In this document: in pieces, positions 1 through 8,088 of the stretch | Layout of the letters: every line of letters begins with the position of its first letter | How positions within the stretch are numbered: position 1 is the first letter of the stretch | NCBI RefSeq assembly: GCF_002387895.1 | Contig: NZ_DGLI01000015.1 | Location: 1-54,335, forward strand | Direction of reading: 5' to 3' | Length of the DNA: 54,335 bases | Source of the DNA: Clostridium sp. UBA4548 | Lineage (GTDB): Bacteria; Bacillota; Clostridia; Clostridiales; Clostridiaceae | Position numbers and translations under genes: made by a program | The notes under the pieces: model-generated | What the model was told of the DNA's origin: nothing | The model's input: only the letters and a program-made list of their open reading frames with translations | Database searches by the model: none

Positions 1-60
1 TATTAAGCTTTTAAACTCAACCTTTAAAGTAAGAGAATAGAAATTAGTGACTTATAATAA

Positions 61-102
61 AAAACTGGAGAATTAATCATATTAAATTAATTCTCCAGTT
101 TT
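61..102 (-). terminator. Terminator of gap
   Basis: A perfect 17-bp stem (61-77 with 86-102) with an 8-nt loop starts 6 bp beyond the gap stop codon. On the minus strand it is followed by a T run, so it reads as a rho-independent terminator for gap. The first 60 bases of the window hold no gene I can support. Confidence 0.85.
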
Positions 103-107
103 CTTTA

Positions 108-1154
108 TTATATTGCTATTTCTTCAGTGTAATTTGAGGAGGTTTTCATTTCAGCAGCTATATAGTTTGTTAAATCTACAACTCTGCAAGCATATCCCCA
201 CTCATTGTCATACCAAGAAACCACTTTAACCATGTTTCCATCCATAACCATAGTTGATAGGGCATCGATAATAGAAGATCTTTCATCACCTCTATAATCT
301 ATTGATACAAGTGGTTCTTCTGAATAACCAAGTATACCTTTCATTTGACCTTCAGCAGCTTTCTTTAAAGCTTTATTAACCTCATCCACAGTTACATTTC
401 TTGAAAGTTCACAAACTAAGTCAGTCATTGAAACAGTTGGAGTAGGAATTCTTACAGAAAATCCATTTAATTTTCCATTTAAATTAGGAAGAACTTTACC
501 GACTGCTTTTGCAGCTCCAGTAGTGGTAGGAATTATTGATTCTGCAGCAGCTCTTCCTCTTCTTAAATCTTTATGATTTTTATCAAGAAGTTGTTGATCA
601 TTTGTATACGAATGTATAGTGGTCATTAAACCTTTTACTATACCAAATTCCTCATCTAAAACCTTTGCAAAAGGTGCTAAACAGTTTGTAGTACAAGAAG
701 CATTAGATATAATAGTATGGTTATCAATATCTATCTTATCTTCATTTACACCCATAACTACAGTTATATCTTCATCTTTTCCAGGGCAGGTTAGAATTAC
801 TTTTTTTGCACCAGCTTTAACATGTTTCATAAGGCTTTCCTTATCTTTAAAAACCCCTGTAGAATCGATAACAATATCTACACCAAGAGCTTTCCATGGT
901 AAGTTTTCAGGATCTCTTTCTCTACAAATTTTTATTGTTTTCCCATTTATAGTTATTGAATCTTCTGTAGTATCTATATCTCCTTTAAAGGTTCCATAAC
1001 AAGAATCGTATTTAAAAAGATGAGCTAAAGTATCACTTTCTGCTCTAGCATTAATTGCAACTATTTCAACATCATTTTCTAATCTTTCTGACGCAATTCT
1101 TAGAACAGAACGTCCAATTCTTCCGAAACCGTTAATAGCAACTTTTGTACACAT
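108..1154 (-). CDS. gap: Glyceraldehyde-3-phosphate dehydrogenase, GapB-like cofactor site
   Basis: This 348-aa enzyme interconverts glyceraldehyde 3-phosphate and 1,3-bisphosphoglycerate in the cytosol. It has the Rossmann motif NGFGRIGR (residues 8-15), the catalytic SNASCTTNC (Cys154), the active-site His181 and the C-terminal WYDNEWGY. The start at 1154 is preferred over the ATG at 1169 because GGGAGGA lies just upstream of 1154 and the upstream ATG sits inside that ribosome-binding site. The Asp that normally follows IN in NAD-specific enzymes is Ala36, and the usual LDLPHKD segment reads LDKNHKD (190-196), so Pro is Asn193. In this family both changes are associated with use of NADP, as in gluconeogenic GapB. 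It is a single-gene unit with its own promoter; no pgk or tpi is adjacent. The function is certain; the cofactor preference is inferred. Confidence 0.96.
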   Translation of the reverse strand: MCTKVAINGFGRIGRSVLRIASERLENDVEIVAINARAESDTLAHLFKYDSCYGTFKGDIDTTEDSITINGKTIKICRERDPENLPWKALGVDIVIDSTGVFKDKESLMKHVKAGAKKVILTCPGKDEDITVVMGVNEDKIDIDNHTIISNASCTTNCLAPFAKVLDEEFGIVKGLMTTIHSYTNDQQLLDKNHKDLRRGRAAAESIIPTTTGAAKAVGKVLPNLNGKLNGFSVRIPTPTVSMTDLVCELSRNVTVDEVNKALKKAAEGQMKGILGYSEEPLVSIDYRGDERSSIIDALSTMVMDGNMVKVVSWYDNEWGYACRVVDLTNYIAAEMKTSSNYTEEIAI

Positions 1155-1228
1155 AAAATTTCCTCCCATAATCTTACAGATTGTTATATATGTATTTAAA
1201 GGTTATATTATTGTTATCATATAATGTG

Positions 1229-1257
1229 GCACATAAAAAATAAACCGATTTATGTGC
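1229..1257. promoter_or_regulatory. Inverted repeat at the start of the gap transcript
   Basis: GCACATAAA (1229-1237) and TTTATGTGC (1249-1257) form a perfect 9-bp inverted repeat with an 11-nt centre. It lies a few bases downstream of the predicted transcription start, where an operator or a 5'-UTR hairpin would control gap. It does not match the Rex or CggR sites I know. Confidence 0.5.
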
Positions 1258-1266
1258 TATACTATA

Positions 1267-1295
1267 TATATACCATTAATACATCTATATGTCAA
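1267..1295 (-). promoter_or_regulatory. Promoter of gap
   Basis: On the minus strand TTGACA (1295-1290) and TATATA (1272-1267) are separated by exactly 17 bp, a near-consensus vegetative promoter. The predicted start near 1260 gives a leader of about 105 nt before the gap ATG. This is the only strong signal in the 1155-1442 intergenic stretch apart from the inverted repeat listed separately. Confidence 0.7.
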
Positions 1296-1442
1296 ACCCT
1301 TAAATTATGTGATTATTAGCCTTTATATTAGGTTATAAAAGAATATATGACTTTTTCATGTAATATCTTTAAAATACATGATTACGTTTACTTTGGTAAA
1401 AAGCTTATAAAATTGCTAAAAAACTCAGAAAATTTCAATAAT

Positions 1443-1480
1443 AAAGTGATATACTAATTAAATGATTAGTATATCACTTT
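1443..1480 (-). terminator. Terminator downstream of the cupin gene
   Basis: A perfect 16-bp stem (1443-1458 with 1465-1480) with a 6-nt loop lies about 40 bp past the cupin stop codon. The T-rich tail is short, so the call rests mainly on the stem. Confidence 0.65.
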
Positions 1481-1521
1481 AGTTTATATTTTATTGCATA
1501 TTGCAGTTTAAAGAGTATTAA

Positions 1522-1869
1522 TTATCCGTTATGAGCTTCAAATCCTGCTCCTACTTTAGTAACTTGAACTGCAACCATTTCGGATACAGTTCCATTAATT
1601 ATTTCATGCCATTCTCCAGCAGGTACAAAAATTGAAGAACCTACTTGGATGTCAAAAGCGCCTTCTCCAACCATCATTCTACCTTCACCTTTAAGGATAA
1701 AAAATATCTGTTCTCCACTTGGGTGTCTATGTTTGTTCAATACTTGATTTGGCTTGAAGTAATAAACTTCAGATGTAATATCACTACCTGCAAATACAGG
1801 AATCTTAGGAACAGCCTTATCACCATATTGGTTTAGAGTTCCATCAAGTAAATTTTTAAGCTTTTCCAT
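1522..1869 (-). CDS. Small cupin-domain protein
   Basis: A 115-aa single-domain cupin. The metal-binding motif 1 is visible as HRHPSGEQIFFILKGEG (two His and one Glu), and the second motif follows around FVPAGEWHEI. These residues normally hold a divalent metal in a small beta-barrel, but the substrate cannot be read from sequence; sugar-binding, dioxygenase or regulatory roles are all possible. GGAGGA lies 7 nt before the ATG at 1869. It stands alone between gap and the patatin gene, with its own terminator. Confidence 0.85.
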   Translation of the reverse strand: MEKLKNLLDGTLNQYGDKAVPKIPVFAGSDITSEVYYFKPNQVLNKHRHPSGEQIFFILKGEGRMMVGEGAFDIQVGSSIFVPAGEWHEIINGTVSEMVAVQVTKVGAGFEAHNG

Positions 1870-2039
1870 GGTTTAATCCTCCTTAGAATTTTATGACTTT
1901 AGTATTTGCTTAATAAAATAAAAAATTCAAAATTAGTCTGTAAGTTTTAATATTCTGCAAAAATTAAGGCAGTTAGAAAAGATTTAAAGTTGGTGTTATA
2001 ATAGAAATATATTACATTTATAAAAAAGGAGGAGCTAAC

Positions 2040-2888
2040 ATGGCAAATATAGGTCTTGTTCTTGAAGGCGGTGGCATGAGAGGATTATATACATGTGGTG
2101 TATTGGAATACTTTATGGAAAAAGACTTATACTTTAACTATATCATAGGAGTATCTGCTGGAGCATGTAATGCAGTTTCTTACATATCAAGACAAAAGGG
2201 CAGAAATAAAAGGGTGAACATCGATTTTGCAAACCATTGGAAGTATGCAAGTTTTAGAAACCTTATAAAGGAAAAATCCTTTTTTGGAATGAATTATATT
2301 TTTGATGAGATACCAAATAAACACGTAGCCTTTGATTATGAAACTTTTCATAAATCACCCAGTAAGTTTCTTATAGGAGTTACCGATTGCAATACTGGGA
2401 AACCTCTGTATTTAAATAAGGATGATGTAACAGAAGGGTTTTATGCTTTAAGGGCTACAGCTTCATTGCCTCTTATTTCCCCTATGGTTAAGCTAAAAGG
2501 GTATGAGCTTTTAGATGGAGGAATTTCAGATTCTATTCCTATAAAAAAATCCATTGAGGATGGCAATGAAAAAAACATTATCATTTTAACAAGAAATAAA
2601 GAGTATAGAAAAAGCCCTATGAAGTTTGAAAAAGTAATAGAATTTAAGTATAAAAAATACCCAATGCTTGTGGAAACTATAATGAATAGATATAAAAAAT
2701 ACAATGAAACCTTAGATTATATTGAGGCTCTAGAGAGAGCAGGCAAGGCAATAGTTATTAGACCTTCAAAAGAAGTTAAGGTTGGAAGAATTGAAAAGAA
2801 TAAGGAGAAACTCTACAATTTATTTGAAAATGGACATGAGGATGGAGAAAACTATTATGATAAAATAATAGACTTTATTAATGAGTAG
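2040..2888 (+). CDS. Patatin-like phospholipase
   Basis: This 282-aa protein carries the patatin Ser-Asp dyad: oxyanion loop EGGGMRG (residues 9-15), nucleophile motif GVSAG (Ser39) and DGGISDSIP with Asp159. Such enzymes (RssA/YlbK group) are esterases or phospholipases acting on acyl lipids; the specific substrate is unknown. There is no signal peptide or membrane segment, so it should be cytosolic. AAAGGAGGAG lies directly before the ATG. It is transcribed alone; a TATAAT at about 1999 could be its -10 box, with only a poor -35. Confidence 0.93.
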   Translation: MANIGLVLEGGGMRGLYTCGVLEYFMEKDLYFNYIIGVSAGACNAVSYISRQKGRNKRVNIDFANHWKYASFRNLIKEKSFFGMNYIFDEIPNKHVAFDYETFHKSPSKFLIGVTDCNTGKPLYLNKDDVTEGFYALRATASLPLISPMVKLKGYELLDGGISDSIPIKKSIEDGNEKNIIILTRNKEYRKSPMKFEKVIEFKYKKYPMLVETIMNRYKKYNETLDYIEALERAGKAIVIRPSKEVKVGRIEKNKEKLYNLFENGHEDGENYYDKIIDFINE

Positions 2889-2963
2889 ACAAGTTTTATA
2901 TGGTTTTGTAATTAAGCATTGAAAAGCCCACAATCGAAAATATAAAAAATCAAGTAAAATGAA

Positions 2964-3033
2964 AAAATCCCTAGGAGAATTAAAGTATGCCCTCTATAAA
3001 GGACAATTTTAAAATACCTATGGATTCTTTTTT
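2964..3033 (+). terminator. Possible terminator of the patatin gene
   Basis: AATCCCTAGG near 2965 can pair with CCTATGGATT near 3017 with one internal mismatch, and a run of T follows. The stem is long-looped and imperfect, so this is tentative. Confidence 0.4.
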
Positions 3034-3053
3034 ATTAATGGTTATAATTTAGT

Positions 3054-3073
3054 CTACTATCTATTGATAGTAG
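3054..3073 (-). terminator. Hairpin downstream of the glutaredoxin gene
   Basis: CTACTATC (3054-3061) pairs perfectly with GATAGTAG (3066-3073) over a TATT tetraloop, about 55 bp beyond the glutaredoxin stop. No good T run follows on the minus strand. Confidence 0.4.
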
Positions 3074-3128
3074 CTTAATTTTCCATGTGCAAAGCTAAAT
3101 TGACAATGACAAATAGAATAAAAGTTAT

Positions 3129-3359
3129 TTATAGCCCAAGAATAGTACATATTCTTTCTCTATCAAACCCAAGAACCTCTTCACCATTAATAACTAATAA
3201 TGGTACTGACATATACCCTTTTCTCATAAGAGTTTTTCTAGCATCTAAATCCCTAGAAATATTATACTCTAGATATTCAATATTATTGGCTTGTAAAAAA
3301 TCCTTAGCTTGATGGCAGTAACCACAAGTATCACTAGTATAAATTTCAACTTTATTCAT
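3129..3359 (-). CDS. Glutaredoxin-like protein (NrdH/Grx family)
   Basis: A 76-aa thioredoxin-fold protein with the redox motif CGYC (Cys12-Cys15) close to the N-terminus and the cis-proline segment SVPLLVING near residue 53. Members reduce disulfides or glutathione-type mixed disulfides in the cytosol, often as electron donor to ribonucleotide reductase. No reductase or nrd gene is nearby, so the partner is unknown. AAAGGAGG lies 8 nt upstream of the ATG. Length and motif fit the family well. Confidence 0.9.
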   Translation of the reverse strand: MNKVEIYTSDTCGYCHQAKDFLQANNIEYLEYNISRDLDARKTLMRKGYMSVPLLVINGEEVLGFDRERICTILGL

Positions 3360-3660
3360 AAATGAAACCTCCTTTTAAATAGCAAAATAAATCTATTAAG
3401 TATCTATTATTTATCATATGATTTACTAATATTAATTTATGATTTATTTACATTTGTTTTTATGATTTTTATAGAAAGAATTATTTTTGTTATGCAAAAA
3501 TTTAAAAGCTCGTGTAAAAAAACTCCTTATTCATAATATACGATAAATATTATTTTGACACTTAATGTACACAATATATGTTAATTTATAATTTATTTAT
3601 GAGAATAATACTAATAATTTAGTGAGAAGATAAATTTATAGACTGAAGGGAGGAAGAAAT
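3360..3660. other. Intergenic stretch between divergent genes
   Basis: About 300 AT-rich bases. The only promoter-like signal is TTGACA at 3555-3560 followed after 16 bp by TATGTT (3577-3582), pointing to the gene at 3661; the -10 is weak. No ORF with a ribosome-binding site was found. Confidence 0.35.
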
Positions 3661-4098
3661 ATGAAAATAGTAAGTTATTTTAGTGGAATAAAAAACGCAA
3701 ATAAAGCCGTAGAGGCATTGAAAGAAAATGGATTTCATAATACATACTCCGATTTAAATACCCATGAAATACTTGATTACACTAGAGGAGGAAATGAAGG
3801 AGGTGCAGTAAACTCACCAAATCTTTCTAGCTTAGTATTAAATTCTTCAAACTCCCTATATACAACAGAGCAAGGTCCTTTAGCAGCAGCAAGTCCAATG
3901 GCTAGTGGCATGGGGGGCTTCGAGGAAATTGTAGATGTAAATTATATTGTAGTTGTAAATGTTGAGGGAAAAGATAGAGAAAAGGTAAATTCTATAATAA
4001 AGAATATGGGCGGAGAGTTAGAAAATCCAAATTTTAAACTTCCAGAAGGTCTAGAGAATATTTCTTTTGAGGAAGTAGTAGAGAAATTAACACCTTAA
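3661..4098 (+). CDS. Hypothetical protein ahead of the YfcC carrier
   Basis: I do not recognise this 145-aa protein with certainty. The N-terminus MKIVSYFSGIKNANKAVEALKENGF looks like a beta-alpha unit, and a second such unit (YIVVVNVEGKDREKVNSIIKNMGG, about residues 98-121) follows a Gly/Ser/Asn-rich middle. That pattern resembles the ferredoxin-like YflT general-stress domain. No signal peptide or membrane helix is seen. GGGAGGAAG precedes the ATG. The carrier gene begins 20 bp downstream with its own strong ribosome-binding site, so the two are probably cotranscribed. Confidence 0.75.
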   Translation: MKIVSYFSGIKNANKAVEALKENGFHNTYSDLNTHEILDYTRGGNEGGAVNSPNLSSLVLNSSNSLYTTEQGPLAAASPMASGMGGFEEIVDVNYIVVVNVEGKDREKVNSIIKNMGGELENPNFKLPEGLENISFEEVVEKLTP

Positions 4099-4118
4099 GA
4101 AACACTACGGGAGGAAAG

Positions 4119-5537
4119 ATGAGAAAGAATTTTAAAATGCCCAGTGCTTATACTATACTTTTTTTAATTATCATAGTAGTAGCTATCCTTACTTGGATAA
4201 TACCAGCGGGTCAGTATAACTATGTAGATCCAAGTGCAGTTAAAAAGATACCAATTCCAGAAACTTATCATTTAGTGGAACGAAATCCTCAAGGAATTGC
4301 TGATGTGATAATGGCTCCTGTAAGTGGCTTCTATGAAGCAATAGAGGTAGCTTTATTCATAATAATAATTGGAGGATTTCTAGGGGTTGTTATGAATACT
4401 GGAGCCATTGATGCTGGGATTGCTAGAGTAATAGCAAGATTAAAAGGTAGGGAAAGGTTGATGATTCCCATATTAATGATAGTATTTTCTTTAGGAGGAA
4501 CTTCTTTTGGTATGGCAGAAGAAACCTTAGCATTTTACCCTCTAATAGTACCAGTATTTATTGCAGCAGGTTATGATGCTCTCACTGCAGTATCTGTAAT
4601 ACTCTTAGGTGCAGGTTGTGGAGTACTAGGTTCAACTGTAAATCCTTTTGCTACTGGTATAGCTTCGGGTTTTGCTGGAGTTTCCATAGGAGAAGGCATA
4701 GTACTTAGACTGATGATTTTAGTAGTGCTGGAATTTGCAGCAATTATTTATACTATGAGGTATGCTAAAAGGATTAAAAGGAATCCATCTGCATCTCTAA
4801 TCTATGAATTAAAAGAGGATAATGAGGCTCACTTTCTCCATTCCAAGGGAGATAGTGGATTCCCAGAGTTAACCGGAAAAAGAAAGTTAGCTTTAATTTT
4901 GTTTATTGTAACCTTTATGATTATGGTGTTTGGAGTAATTCCATTTTCAGACATGAATATTACCTTAATTCCAACTTTAGGTTGGTGGTTCGGAGAATTA
5001 ACAACCTTATTTTTGGTTTTTGCAATAATAATTGGATTACTTTATGGGATGAAAGAACAGGAGCTAGTTTCTTCCTTTGTTAATGGAGCTAAGGATTTAT
5101 TAGGAGTTGCTCTTATAATTGGACTTTCCAGAGGTATTACCATAATAATGAATGCTGGTATTATAACCGATACAATTCTAAATTATGGAGAAAATCTACT
5201 TAAAGGATTAGGTTCTTCAGGTCTTGTAATTATAACCTATTTGTTTTATATGCCTTTATCCTTTTTGATACCATCTACTTCTGGACTCGCAACTTTGACA
5301 ATGCCAATTATGGCACCACTAGCAGACTTTGCTGGTGTAACTAGAGCTTTAATTATTACAGCTTACCAATCAGCTTCAGGGCTTATTAATTTACTAACCC
5401 CAACTTCTGCAGTGGTGATGGGAGGCCTTGCAATTGCTAGGGTACCTTATGGTAAATGGATTAAGTATTCATTAAAATTTTTGCTTATAGCTTTTATACT
5501 TGTATTATTAATGTTAATCTTAGGAATATATTTGTAG
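4119..5537 (+). CDS. YfcC/DcuC-family membrane carrier
   Basis: A 472-aa polytopic protein with about 12 hydrophobic segments, starting KMPSAYTILFLIIIVVAILTWIIPAGQYNY, which is typical of the YfcC group of the C4-dicarboxylate anaerobic carrier family (DcuC fold). The conserved PxTSGLATLTMPIMAPLADF and TPTSAVVMGGLAIA segments near the C-terminus support this. Relatives move dicarboxylates, amino acids or arginine/ornithine across the inner membrane; the substrate here is open. It follows the 145-aa gene by 20 bp and ends at a strong stem-loop shared with the convergent exonuclease gene. Confidence 0.9.
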   Translation: MRKNFKMPSAYTILFLIIIVVAILTWIIPAGQYNYVDPSAVKKIPIPETYHLVERNPQGIADVIMAPVSGFYEAIEVALFIIIIGGFLGVVMNTGAIDAGIARVIARLKGRERLMIPILMIVFSLGGTSFGMAEETLAFYPLIVPVFIAAGYDALTAVSVILLGAGCGVLGSTVNPFATGIASGFAGVSIGEGIVLRLMILVVLEFAAIIYTMRYAKRIKRNPSASLIYELKEDNEAHFLHSKGDSGFPELTGKRKLALILFIVTFMIMVFGVIPFSDMNITLIPTLGWWFGELTTLFLVFAIIIGLLYGMKEQELVSSFVNGAKDLLGVALIIGLSRGITIIMNAGIITDTILNYGENLLKGLGSSGLVIITYLFYMPLSFLIPSTSGLATLTMPIMAPLADFAGVTRALIITAYQSASGLINLLTPTSAVVMGGLAIARVPYGKWIKYSLKFLLIAFILVLLMLILGIYL

Positions 5538-5588
5538 GAATCATAAGGTTCATGAGTTTTTAACTGAACCTATTTTGATTCCTTTTTC
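5538..5588 (+). terminator. Terminator of the YfcC gene
   Basis: AGGTTCA (5546-5552) pairs with TGAACCT (5565-5571), extended by GGAATCA against TGATTCC with a bulge, and CTTTTTC follows. It overlaps the 3' end of the convergent exonuclease gene. Confidence 0.65.
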
Positions 5589-6334
5589 TGAACTTGAAAT
5601 TGACTAGTTTTTCCCATGTTATAGGCTAGTTTGATCATAGACTGTTCCTCTTTGGTGAGCTCACGGTTAAACATTTTCTCAAATTGCATTAATAGTTTAT
5701 GAGTATCTAATTTAGTGCTTTTGGATGGCTCCCTATTTGTGCTAATTTTATTGAGGTTATAAACTTTAGGCTCAATTTCCTTCTTATAAATCTTTTTAAA
5801 AACCTCAGTTGTGTAAAAAGCATCATTAAAGGCGTTGTGAAAATCTTCTTTAACAGGAATATTTAATAAGTCTACAGCTTTGCTTAAACCTATATTAGTT
5901 CCTTTAGGGTATTTAAAATGTTTCGAAGCATGATATTGAATGTCAATATACTTTTTAGAAATATCAGAGTGGTTTAATTCGTGATATGTTATATTTCTAA
6001 ATAATTCCTTAATATCAGCAGCACCCCAAACACATAAAATATTATCACCTTTAAGAAAATTATAAAGACTAACATATAATTCCTTAAAAGTTTTAGCGGT
6101 ACTTAATATTTCTGAGTTAAGACCTGTAATTTCCTGTATATGGGGTTTAATATCTGTATAGGCCTCAGGCTTTATTAGTTTATCAAATGTAGACAATGTA
6201 TTAAATTTCTCATCTAGCTTTAAGGCACCAATTTGAATTATCTCAAAAGGGAAGCTTTTATTTATTTTATTTTGTTCTTCGTCTTGGGATTTAGAGGGAT
6301 GATTAAATTCCAAATCCAATATAATATAATTCAC
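5570..6334 (-). CDS. DEDDh 3'-5' exonuclease family protein (KapD-like)
   Basis: A 254-aa protein whose first 185 residues form an RNase T/DnaQ-type exonuclease domain. The DxE motif is IILDLEF (Asp7, Glu9), and the last conserved block is FHNAFNDAFYTTEVF with the His and Asp of the DEDDh set. The domain resembles Bacillus KapD and eukaryotic ERI-type RNases, so RNA is a likely substrate. The C-terminal 65 residues are lysine- and glutamate-rich and not part of the domain. The start is GTG at 6334, set by AGGAGGTGG just upstream. It stands alone. Confidence 0.88.
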   Translation of the reverse strand: MNYIILDLEFNHPSKSQDEEQNKINKSFPFEIIQIGALKLDEKFNTLSTFDKLIKPEAYTDIKPHIQEITGLNSEILSTAKTFKELYVSLYNFLKGDNILCVWGAADIKELFRNITYHELNHSDISKKYIDIQYHASKHFKYPKGTNIGLSKAVDLLNIPVKEDFHNAFNDAFYTTEVFKKIYKKEIEPKVYNLNKISTNREPSKSTKLDTHKLLMQFEKMFNRELTKEEQSMIKLAYNMGKTSQFQVQKKESK

Positions 6335-6629
6335 TTTGCCACCTCCTAATATCTCTTGTTTATTACTTGGGATAGCATGTAATTTAGTTTAATTAACAAA
6401 TACTATCTTTAGAAAAAATATAATCAACTATTTCATAAACAAACTCATTAATTATATTAATATCTTTATGAAAGTTACAAATAATTAATGAAAGTACTAA
6501 ATATTAATTGAAAAAGAAGTTTAATAATTTGTTAAGTAATGCACTGTGAAATATACATAAATTATATTATAACCTATATTATTAAAATGGAAAACTACTA
6601 AAAAATTTAAGGGTATCAGCATTAGAACT
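6335..6629. other. AT-rich gap without recognisable features
   Basis: About 295 bases between two minus-strand genes. It must hold the exonuclease promoter and the 3' end of the glycerate kinase transcript, but I see no convincing promoter, terminator or small ORF. Confidence 0.3.
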
Positions 6630-7772
6630 TTATTTATTTACCATTAAACATAGACTTGCACGAATTACTCTTTCAGCGGTATCCTCTAAAAGTCGGTTTC
6701 CATTTTTCATGGCTTCCTCTAAGGTCATAGGCTTATTAGTGATAGAGAAGATACTATGGAATCCTTCCTCATACAAAATATTAGCTCCTACACCAATACC
6801 ACCTGCTATAGCAATTACTGGGATATTATGTTTTTTAGCGATCTTTGCAACCCCATAGGGAGTCTTTCCGTATTGCGTTTGATAGTCAATGTTTCCCTCG
6901 CCAGTAATGACTAAATCTGCATTACATATATAATCCTCTAAATTTGTAGTTTTTATCACTATGTCTATGCCTTTTTTTAGTTGGGCATTTAAAAAGGCTA
7001 CTAATCCGCCACCAAGTCCACCAGCTGCTCCAGAACCTGGAATTTCACCAATGGCTATTCCTAATTGTTTTTCAATTATATTTGAATAATGCTTTAGGTT
7101 GCTATCCAGAAATGAAATCATTTCTTGTGTAGCACCCTTTTGGGGGGCAAAGATACTAGAAGCACCCTTTGGACCATAGAGGGGGTTATCTACATCGCAG
7201 GCAACTGTAATTGAAGAACCTTTAAGTCGCTTATCTAACCCACTAGTATCAATTAAGCTTAAATTTTCTAAAGCTCCTCCCCCAAAGCCAATGTCATTTC
7301 CACCAGAATTTAAAAATTTAACTCCCAGTGCTTTCATCATTCCAAATCCACCATCATTTGTCGCACTACCACCAATACCAATTATGAAGTTTCTACAGCC
7401 TTGATCTAGGGCATGTAGTAAAAGTTCACCAGTTCCATAGGTAGTTGTGATAAGCGGTTTTTTTTCTTCTTTAGATAAAAGCGGAAGACCAGATGCTGCT
7501 GACATTTCTATTACAGCAGTTTTGTTATCACCAAGAATACCATAAAAAGAATTAATTTTCCTCATTAGTGGATCAAAGACCTTTGTTAAAATTATTTTTC
7601 CATTAGTTGCATCTACTAAGGATTGAACTGTACCTTCACCACCATCAGCCATGGGGACTTTTTCTATTTTAATATGACTATATGCTTTGTTTATTCCTTT
7701 TTCAATTGCATCAGCTACTTCTTTAGCAGTCAAGGAGCCCTTGAAAGAATCAGGAGCTATTACAATTTTCAT
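6630..7772 (-). CDS. glxK: Glycerate kinase (GlxK/GarK family)
   Basis: This 380-aa enzyme phosphorylates glycerate to 2- or 3-phosphoglycerate. The family N-terminus MKIVIAPDSFKGSLTA is followed by MADGGEGT, IGIGGSATNDGG and PGSGAAGGLGGGL, all hallmarks of the class II glycerate kinase fold. The start at 7772 is chosen because GGTGGTG lies about 9 nt upstream; the ATG at 7787 overlaps that site. It is a single gene with no glyoxylate or tartronate genes nearby. The bacterial 2-kinase product is likely but cannot be distinguished here. Confidence 0.95.
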   Translation of the reverse strand: MKIVIAPDSFKGSLTAKEVADAIEKGINKAYSHIKIEKVPMADGGEGTVQSLVDATNGKIILTKVFDPLMRKINSFYGILGDNKTAVIEMSAASGLPLLSKEEKKPLITTTYGTGELLLHALDQGCRNFIIGIGGSATNDGGFGMMKALGVKFLNSGGNDIGFGGGALENLSLIDTSGLDKRLKGSSITVACDVDNPLYGPKGASSIFAPQKGATQEMISFLDSNLKHYSNIIEKQLGIAIGEIPGSGAAGGLGGGLVAFLNAQLKKGIDIVIKTTNLEDYICNADLVITGEGNIDYQTQYGKTPYGVAKIAKKHNIPVIAIAGGIGVGANILYEEGFHSIFSITNKPMTLEEAMKNGNRLLEDTAERVIRASLCLMVNK

Positions 7773-7930
7773 TAAAATCACCACCATTTTCTAAAATGTT
7801 TAACTCTATGATTACTATTACTAAAATTATTATCATATTTTTCATTAGGCATTTTTTAGCTATCTGAAATTACAGATTTTTTTATTTATATTTTATATTA
7901 TACAAGTAGAATTTAAAATAGGAATTCTTA

Positions 7931-7962
7931 TATCTTTATTATAGTGTTGATTGTATAATCAA
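7931..7962 (+). promoter_or_regulatory. Possible promoter with overlapping palindrome for the repeat-protein locus
   Basis: TATAAT (7954-7959) lies within the perfect inverted repeat TTGATT-GTAT-AATCAA (7947-7962). A poor -35 (TATCTT, 7931-7936) is 17 bp upstream. It would drive the 8089-11439 genes with a leader of about 120 nt. This is the only notable signal in the 7773-8088 gap. Confidence 0.35.
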
Positions 7963-8088
7963 TAATAATTCGATTTCTTATATAATAAATTGCCTTGTTG
8001 GGTGTAGTTAAAAAGCTTATAATTACAGTATAAGAAATAATTATTATTAATTGCATATTCTAATTAATAAATAATGAGGTGGGATTTT

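Noticed and set aside
619..999. 126-aa ORF opposite gap
   Set aside because: It is antisense to the conserved gap coding region, has no ribosome-binding site and no recognisable protein features.
1418..1432. CodY-box-like sequence near the cupin terminator
   Set aside because: Three mismatches to the 15-bp consensus in AT-rich DNA and not placed at a promoter.
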